DNA of 41,712 nt, from assembly GCA_023459275.1 (NCBI GenBank), contig JAEWVC010000047.1, positions 1 to 41,712 of the forward strand, written 5' to 3'. Under the pieces are notes generated by a model. The model was not told the DNA's origin and ran no database searches. It was given only the letters and a program-made list of their open reading frames with translations. Below, piece after piece: positions 36,911 through 41,712 of the stretch (positions are counted from its first letter, which is position 1; each line of letters opens with the position of its first letter). Both the position numbers and the translations under genes were made by a program. The DNA comes from Bacillota bacterium (GTDB taxonomy: Bacteria > Bacillota > Clostridia > Christensenellales > Aristaeellaceae).

Positions 36911-37879
36911 TCAGCCGATCCCGTTCATGGCAAGGTTCCTGCGCACCTCCGGCGTGACCGGCTTCTTGGCCGCCATCATCGCCAGAATGACGCCGCCGAT
37001 GGAGGGCGGAAATTCCGGGCGCTGCCAGGTTACCTTCGTAACCAAGCTCTCCTTGAGGGGCGCAAGGATCAGCTCCCCGCTGTTGAACACCCCGCCGGAA
37101 TAGGAGGCTGCGATCTCCTCCTCAAAGGGCACTTGGCTCAAGCATCCGTCCACGATTTTGGCCAGATGCTTTCCCGCCTCCCTAAAGATGCCAATGGCCA
37201 CCGGGTCGCCCTGGCCGGCCAGCTCATAGGCAAACTTGGAAAGGATGGCCACCTTGGACCTGTCCATTTCCCATTTGTTTACCACCAGGTTGATAAAATC
37301 AAAATCATCCGTCAGCCAGTAATGATCCTTGATCATTTGGTACAGCAGCGTTTTTTTCTCCCGGCCGTCGCTCTGCCTGGAGAAGGCCAGCATCAATTGG
37401 CAGCCGATCCAATAGGCGCTGCCCTCGTCTCCCCCAAACCAGTGGCCCCAGCCGCCGGCGCGGCCCCACTTGCCCGCGTCATTCCTGGCATAGGCGATGG
37501 AGCCCGTGCCGGCCACGATGTTCACGCCGCTCTTGCCCCCCAGGCTGCCCGCCCAGGCGCAGACGTTGTCCCCGGCAATGGCGTATTTCAGCCCTTTCAG
37601 GCCGGCCTTCACCGCGGCGTTCACCTCGTCCATGTCCGCGTTGATCTCCCCGAAGGCCGCCAGGCCGATAAAGGCGTGGCCCACATCCTTGGGAGCCGCG
37701 CCGCTGGCCTTGAGCACCTCGGCAACGCCTACGGACAGGTTTTCCCGAAGGCCCTCCGCGCCGCACTGCTTGTAGTGGGTGGTGCCCATCCTGGCATGGC
37801 CCGCAATGCGCCCGCTTTCGTCCGCCAAAGCAAACTCCGTCTTCGTTCCCCCGCTGTCGATGCCAAGATAATACTTCAC
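36911..37879 (-). CDS. BadF/BcrA-type ATPase, N-acetylhexosamine kinase-like
   Basis: A 322-residue ASKHA kinase. GIDSGGTKTEFALADESGRI is phosphate loop 1, the second loop is IVAGTGSIAYARN, and GGWGHWFGGDEGSAYWIGCQ matches the conserved block of eukaryotic-type GlcNAc kinases. AASYSGGVFNSGE is the adenosine motif. Lack of cysteine motifs rules out an activator of 2-hydroxyacyl-CoA dehydratase. It probably phosphorylates an amino sugar or N-acetyl sugar after uptake. The GTG start at 37879 has AGGAGG seven bases upstream and overlaps the amidohydrolase stop in GTGA. Confidence 0.88.
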   Translation of the reverse strand: MKYYLGIDSGGTKTEFALADESGRIAGHARMGTTHYKQCGAEGLRENLSVGVAEVLKASGAAPKDVGHAFIGLAAFGEINADMDEVNAAVKAGLKGLKYAIAGDNVCAWAGSLGGKSGVNIVAGTGSIAYARNDAGKWGRAGGWGHWFGGDEGSAYWIGCQLMLAFSRQSDGREKKTLLYQMIKDHYWLTDDFDFINLVVNKWEMDRSKVAILSKFAYELAGQGDPVAIGIFREAGKHLAKIVDGCLSQVPFEEEIAASYSGGVFNSGELILAPLKESLVTKVTWQRPEFPPSIGGVILAMMAAKKPVTPEVRRNLAMNGIG

Positions 37880-38709
37880 AAGGCTTCCTCCTGCTTGCTT
37901 CCCGCAACAAAATCCAAGACATTTTTGGAAAATATGCCCGCGATCTGCTCCCTGGTCAGCCCCAATTTTTCATAGACCGAAGTATCCAGCGCGATCCACT
38001 CCCGTGCCCAGGCCGCATTGTAGTCCTCCACGCTGTTGTCCGCGCCGAAATACAGGCTGTCCAGCACATCATACCCCGAAAAGAGCACTCTTTTCAAGGC
38101 TTCCTCGCGGTAGATTTTCGGCGTGCCGGGCGTATTGTCAATGCGCATCCCGCCCACGGCGCCGGCATGCTTCACGGCATTGTCCAGCTTGCCGTAGACG
38201 GCGACGCATTCATCGCACCAGGGCCAGGAGATATGGGCCAGGGCGAAGCGGAGGCCCTTCACCGCCAAAAGCGGCTCAAACTCCACCGGGCGGTTGTACC
38301 GGCCGGAAGGGTTGATGCCATCCCAAAGGATGCCGGAATGAAAGACCACGGGCTTGTGGAAGGAGGCGATATGCCGGTAGGTTTCCATGCAGCGGGGGTC
38401 GGAGGGATAGAAGGTATTGCAGATGATCTTGAACCCGGCGATACCGCAGCTCACCGCCCTGTCCACCTGCTCCAGGGCGGTCTCCGCCGTGGGGTCCAGA
38501 AAGAAGAAGGGAAAGAGCAGCTTTTCCCCGGAACAGAATGCCAGCACATGGTCCAGCCGCTTCTCAAAGGGTTCCGCCTGCCTGTTCATGTTTTCGGGGA
38601 ACGCGGAAAAAACGGCGCCGCCGCTGATCCCCGCATCCTGGAGCTTTTCGAGAAAAGGCTCCCGTTTTGCCGCCGTGCTGCCAATGTGGATATGTCCGTC
38701 GAGTATCAT
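37876..38709 (-). CDS. Amidohydrolase-family TIM-barrel protein
   Basis: A 277-residue protein of the amidohydrolase 2 family. MILDGHIHIGSTAAK provides the H-x-H metal motif; FKIICNTFYPSD, KPVVFHSGILWDG with the barrel His, FALAHISWPWCDEC, and LFSGYDVLDSLYFGADNS with a late Asp follow. ISGIFSKN-like IAGIFSKNVLDF closes the barrel as in these enzymes. Members hydrolyse lactones or decarboxylate acids. In this operon it may open a sugar lactone or remove an acyl group. It starts with ATG 38709, four bases overlapping the upstream epimerase (ATGA), and ends in a GTGA overlap with the kinase. Exact reaction unknown. Confidence 0.8.
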   Translation of the reverse strand: MILDGHIHIGSTAAKREPFLEKLQDAGISGGAVFSAFPENMNRQAEPFEKRLDHVLAFCSGEKLLFPFFFLDPTAETALEQVDRAVSCGIAGFKIICNTFYPSDPRCMETYRHIASFHKPVVFHSGILWDGINPSGRYNRPVEFEPLLAVKGLRFALAHISWPWCDECVAVYGKLDNAVKHAGAVGGMRIDNTPGTPKIYREEALKRVLFSGYDVLDSLYFGADNSVEDYNAAWAREWIALDTSVYEKLGLTREQIAGIFSKNVLDFVAGSKQEEAL

Positions 38710-39572
38710 TGTGCCTTACCGCTTTCTTTGAGATAGTTATCAAGCAGGGCGGAGCTTTTTAGCAGCTCGCCGCTGTCCCGGTAGCTTGTTTCCATCACCA
38801 GGGCGCCTTGGTAGCCGGTTTCCGAAAGGGCCGCAAAGAGCGGGCCAAAGGGGATGGTCCCTTCCCCCATCTGCAGATGCAGGTCGCAGGTGCCATCGTT
38901 GTCGTTCAGGTGCACGTGGGCGATGCGGCTGCCCAGGGTGCGTACAAAGGCCGGGATGTCCGCCCCCACCCTGTGGGCATGGCCGCAGTCAAAAAGCGCC
39001 TTCACGTTCTTTCTTTCGCACCGGTCCACCAGGTTTTTGAGATCCTCCGCGGTGTGGGCGATCTCCTGGGGCAAAAGCAGATTTTCCAGGGCGATGGTCA
39101 TGCCGTACCGCTCCGCGTATTCCGCCGTCTCCTGTACGATTTCCACGGTCATCCGCCTTGCGCTTTCCCTTTTCCGCTCGCCCTCGGCGATGAGCATACG
39201 CTTGACGGCGGTTTCGCAGGTTCCGGGAATGTCCATGGTCATGATGGTGCCGGGGTGCAGCGGCAGGACGGAAGCCCCGAACTCCGCGGCGTAATCCATG
39301 CAGCTTTTCATCTGCCGGACCAGTTCGGCGCGCATGCCCGCGTTGGTCTGCCCCAAATCCAGGTTGGTGGGGATATGGCAGGATACGGACATGGGATACG
39401 TTTTCACCAGGCGGCGGATGCCCCGAAGGTACGAGGCGCAATCCACGCCCAGGTAGTTGCACGGCCACTTGATCTCTATCCAACCGTAATGCCCCGTGGC
39501 GATCAGCCTTTCCCCCAGGCCGATGATCTCCTCCTCCCTGAGATGGAAGGGGATATGAAAGCCCTTGATCAT
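38706..39572 (-). CDS. Sugar-phosphate isomerase/epimerase (AP-endonuclease-2 TIM barrel)
   Basis: A 288-residue xylose-isomerase-like TIM barrel. Metal ligands appear in order: TIALENLLLPQE (Glu), VKALFDCGHAHRVG (Asp, His), IAHVHLNDNDGTCDLHLQMG (His, His) and ALVMETSYRDS (Glu). SVLPLHPGT is the early His. It should epimerise or isomerise a keto sugar or polyol derivative. GGAGGAG four bases before ATG 39572 marks the start. It follows the transporter permease by 22 bp and leads the catabolic half of the operon. Confidence 0.87.
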   Translation of the reverse strand: MIKGFHIPFHLREEEIIGLGERLIATGHYGWIEIKWPCNYLGVDCASYLRGIRRLVKTYPMSVSCHIPTNLDLGQTNAGMRAELVRQMKSCMDYAAEFGASVLPLHPGTIMTMDIPGTCETAVKRMLIAEGERKRESARRMTVEIVQETAEYAERYGMTIALENLLLPQEIAHTAEDLKNLVDRCERKNVKALFDCGHAHRVGADIPAFVRTLGSRIAHVHLNDNDGTCDLHLQMGEGTIPFGPLFAALSETGYQGALVMETSYRDSGELLKSSALLDNYLKESGKAQ

Positions 39573-39594
39573 ATTTCTCCTCCGGCGGCCTTTG

Positions 39595-41277
39595 TCAGAA
39601 GGTGAACTGGCCCGCCTTGTCCAGGCGCTTGGACAGCGCCACGATGAAAACCGTGATAATCACCAGGAACACGCCGTAGACCATGGCAAGCCCTGTATTG
39701 AAGTTGTTGATGGAGTTGATCATGGCCACGGACACGGGCAGCGTGTCCGGCGTGTACATCAAAACGGAGAGGGTGTATTCCCCTGTCAGCGCCACGAACC
39801 CGATCATCGCCCCGGAGAGGATGGCCGGCGCTACGATGGGGATGAGCACCCGCATAAACGTTTGCAGCCAGGTGGCCCCAAGGCTCCTGGACGCCTCCTC
39901 GATGGAATCGTGCAGCTGGTACAGCGAAGCGCTGGTGGCCCGCACGATCAGCGTCACCCTGGTGATGGCGTAGGTCAGCGGCAGCAGAAAGCTGGTGCCC
40001 ACCAATACCTGGTTGAAACCGAACGCCGTGGGCTGGTTGAAGGCCAGGATCATGTTTACGCCCACGGTGCTGGCCGGCAGCGCCCAGGGCAGAAACACAA
40101 GCAGCTCCACCAGAAAACGGATCTTCAGCTTTGTTTTGACGATGATGTAGGCGGAGATCACCCCAACGAAGGTGGCGATGGCCATGCCGATGCCTGCCAT
40201 GCGCAGGCTGTTCAAAAACGGCTTGATAATGCGCTTCTTGGCGAAAAACTCCGTGTAATTGGAAAAATCCAGTGTTTTGGGGAAAATGTCCACGGAAAGC
40301 GCGCCCTTGGGCACAAAGGACAGGAACAGGATGGCGATCACCGGCAGGATGATCACCGTGAGGGCCAGGGACATGCCCCCCGCCATCAGCGCGTTCTTTC
40401 CCCGCCCCTTGATTTCGATAGGCTCCATGGGCTTGCCCTTGACATCGGTGATGTAGCTGCGCCTGGTCTCGTAATACCGCATCACGGCCAGGAAGATCAC
40501 CGACATCCCCGCCAGCATCAGGCCCTGCACGGATACCAGGTTATAGTATCCGTTGGTTTTCGTCATCAAAATCTGAACGCTCATCACCCGGAAATCGCCG
40601 CCGATAAGGTTGGGCGCGGCAAAGGAGCCCACGCCGGACATGAAGGTCAGCACGCTGGCGCCCACCAGCGCGGGCGTCAGAAGCGGCAGGGTGATGGTGA
40701 AGAAAATCCGCAGCTTTTTCGCCCCCAGGATCCGGGCCGCCTCATACACGGAAGCGTCCATGCGCCTAAGCGCCGAGGAAACCATGATATAAAAGAAGAT
40801 ATACTGCGTGGTGGCGTGGATGAACAGGATGCCCGAAAATCCGCTCAAAATGCTGGGGGCGCTGTCCAGGCGGAACCACTGCTTAAGCAGCTGGGGAATA
40901 AAGCCCGTATGGCCGTAAATCTGCATGAAGGACAGGGTGAAAAGCACGCCGGGGATCATCATGGGGATCATCAAAAGCACATCAAACACCTTGCGGCCGC
41001 GAAAGCGCAGGCGGGTGATGATAAAGGCGAAGGCCGTGCCGATGGCCCCGCAGACGATCACCGTCCAGAAAGCCAGGATAAAGGTGTTCTTGTAGGCCGT
41101 GATGTTTTTGGAATACTTGAAAAACTCCTGGAAATACGACAGGGTGAAAATGCCCTGGTCCAGCCCCAGGCTCATTTTAATGGAGTTGTAGGCGGGATAA
41201 AACACCGTCCAGACCAGGAACCACAATAGCGGCAGCAGGTACAGGTACGCCATGGCCGACCTTCGGAGGTGTTTCAT
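39595..41277 (-). CDS. ABC transporter permease, two fused BPD domains (Fe3+/polyamine-type)
   Basis: A 560-residue permease with two fused membrane domains, about six helices each. The first contains the EAA loop YEAARILGAKKLRIFFTITL, the second IEEASRSLGATWLQTFMRVL, both docking sites for the ATPase. This double-domain form is typical of FbpB/AfuB, ThiP and 2-aminoethylphosphonate permeases rather than of classical sugar importers. Yet the downstream genes are for sugar catabolism, an unexpected match. ATG 41277 follows GAGGTG four bases upstream, and the ATPase stop is one base before it. The binding protein must be encoded outside the window. Confidence 0.92.
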   Translation of the reverse strand: MKHLRRSAMAYLYLLPLLWFLVWTVFYPAYNSIKMSLGLDQGIFTLSYFQEFFKYSKNITAYKNTFILAFWTVIVCGAIGTAFAFIITRLRFRGRKVFDVLLMIPMMIPGVLFTLSFMQIYGHTGFIPQLLKQWFRLDSAPSILSGFSGILFIHATTQYIFFYIMVSSALRRMDASVYEAARILGAKKLRIFFTITLPLLTPALVGASVLTFMSGVGSFAAPNLIGGDFRVMSVQILMTKTNGYYNLVSVQGLMLAGMSVIFLAVMRYYETRRSYITDVKGKPMEPIEIKGRGKNALMAGGMSLALTVIILPVIAILFLSFVPKGALSVDIFPKTLDFSNYTEFFAKKRIIKPFLNSLRMAGIGMAIATFVGVISAYIIVKTKLKIRFLVELLVFLPWALPASTVGVNMILAFNQPTAFGFNQVLVGTSFLLPLTYAITRVTLIVRATSASLYQLHDSIEEASRSLGATWLQTFMRVLIPIVAPAILSGAMIGFVALTGEYTLSVLMYTPDTLPVSVAMINSINNFNTGLAMVYGVFLVIITVFIVALSKRLDKAGQFTF

Positions 41278-41278
41278 A

Positions 41279-41712
41279 TCACACCTCCAGCAGCGTGACG
41301 TTCACGGGATGTATCCAAGCCCATACGGGGTCCCCCGCCTTGAAGCTGTCGGCGAACCCCTGATTCATGGCCGTCACATCCAGGCGCAGCCCGCCCGCCA
41401 GTATGGTATAGTAGGTGGTCATGCCGTTGAACTGGCAGGAAACCACCTGTGCCTCCACCCGGTTGGCTTCTTTAGGGACATTCTCCTGCTTTGCGCAAAG
41501 CTTGATATATTCGTTGCGCAGCGAGGCGTACTTGGCGCCGGGAACGGCGTCCGCCGCCCGGATGGCCGCGCCCCCCGGCAGGGTAACGGAAAACCCGTCA
41601 TTTTTTTCAAGCTCCACCAGGTTGCTCTGCCCCACAAACCTGGCCACAAAGCTGTTGGCCGGCCTGTTGTAGATGTCGGATGGCGCGCCGGTCTGCTGGA
41701 TTTTTCCCTTGT
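41279..41712 (-). CDS. ABC transporter ATP-binding protein, C-terminal part (cut by window edge)
   Basis: About 144 codons of the C-terminal end. The visible start is KGKIQQTGAPSDIYNRPANS followed by FVARFVGQSNLVEL, the usual end of the PotA/FbpC/MalK nucleotide-binding domain (Q-x-G-x-P-x-x-I/L-Y-x-x-P). A TOBE-like regulatory barrel follows (VSCQFNGMTTYYTILAGGLR; GDPVWAWIHPVNVTLLEV). The Walker motifs lie beyond the right edge. It energises the permease at 39595. It overlaps no downstream gene but ends one base before its start, so the set is one operon. Confidence 0.9.
   Translation of the reverse strand, partial: KGKIQQTGAPSDIYNRPANSFVARFVGQSNLVELEKNDGFSVTLPGGAAIRAADAVPGAKYASLRNEYIKLCAKQENVPKEANRVEAQVVSCQFNGMTTYYTILAGGLRLDVTAMNQGFADSFKAGDPVWAWIHPVNVTLLEV

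Noticed and set aside
35906..37975. 689-codon plus-strand frame opposite the SIS, kinase and amidohydrolase genes
   Set aside because: It covers three well supported genes on the other strand and has no recognisable domain.
1..41712. Insertion sequences, integrases or prophage genes
   Set aside because: No transposase, recombinase or phage structural protein motif was found in any plausible reading frame.

Overview
The window looks like chromosomal DNA of a G+C-rich anaerobic Bacillota, probably a Clostridia-like gut organism. The signs are strong purine-rich Shine-Dalgarno sites, frequent GTG/TTG starts, textbook TTGACA-17-TATAAT promoters, a phasin-like/AarF pair, and oxygen-independent iron-sulfur and prenyl-FMN chemistry. 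No genus can be named from the sequence alone.

Region 1 (about 350-25400) is a 25-kb catabolic island of unknown substrate. On the minus strand lie: three tandem RraA-family genes, one resembling the LigK/GalC 4-carboxy-4-hydroxy-2-oxoadipate aldolase; an SDR plus FAD-oxidoreductase pair; an operon of FrdA-like flavoprotein, FrdB-like iron-sulfur protein, fused TRAP permease and TAXI binding protein; an operon of PreA/DHOD-like enzyme, second FrdA-like flavoprotein, split aconitase X (large and small subunits), EamA transporter and MFS transporter; and an operon of LpdD-like protein, second TAXI protein, second TRAP permease and UbiD decarboxylase. On the plus strand lie a UbiX flavin prenyltransferase and two GntR/FCD regulators that are about 78% identical. 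Every promoter of the island except that of ubiX carries a GTATAC palindrome (core TGTATACA) on or beside the -10 box. This points to one regulon under the twin regulators. The genes fit uptake of an organic acid, flavin redox steps, dehydration by AcnX, decarboxylation by UbiD with prFMN, and a final aldol cleavage. The order of steps and the substrate are inference.

Region 2 (25486-27420) holds tRNA-Leu(GAG), a small CxxC zinc-ribbon protein and an EamA permease. Region 3 (27569-34450) is a minus-strand block of generally housekeeping type: an alpha-toroid (prenyltransferase/squalene-cyclase-like) protein, an HD protein, AarF kinase, phasin-like protein, RmuC, RecR, YbaB and a DUF4097-type protein.

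A 535-bp gap (34451-34985) carries two inverted arrays of a 9-bp repeat around an AT-rich core. Region 4 (34986-41712) is a tightly overlapping minus-strand operon that enters from beyond the right edge: ABC ATPase (partial), fused two-domain permease, sugar-phosphate isomerase/epimerase, amidohydrolase, BadF-type sugar kinase, SIS-domain isomerase and GatY/KbaY-type aldolase. It probably takes up and degrades an amino sugar or related compound. The left edge cuts a small unknown gene.
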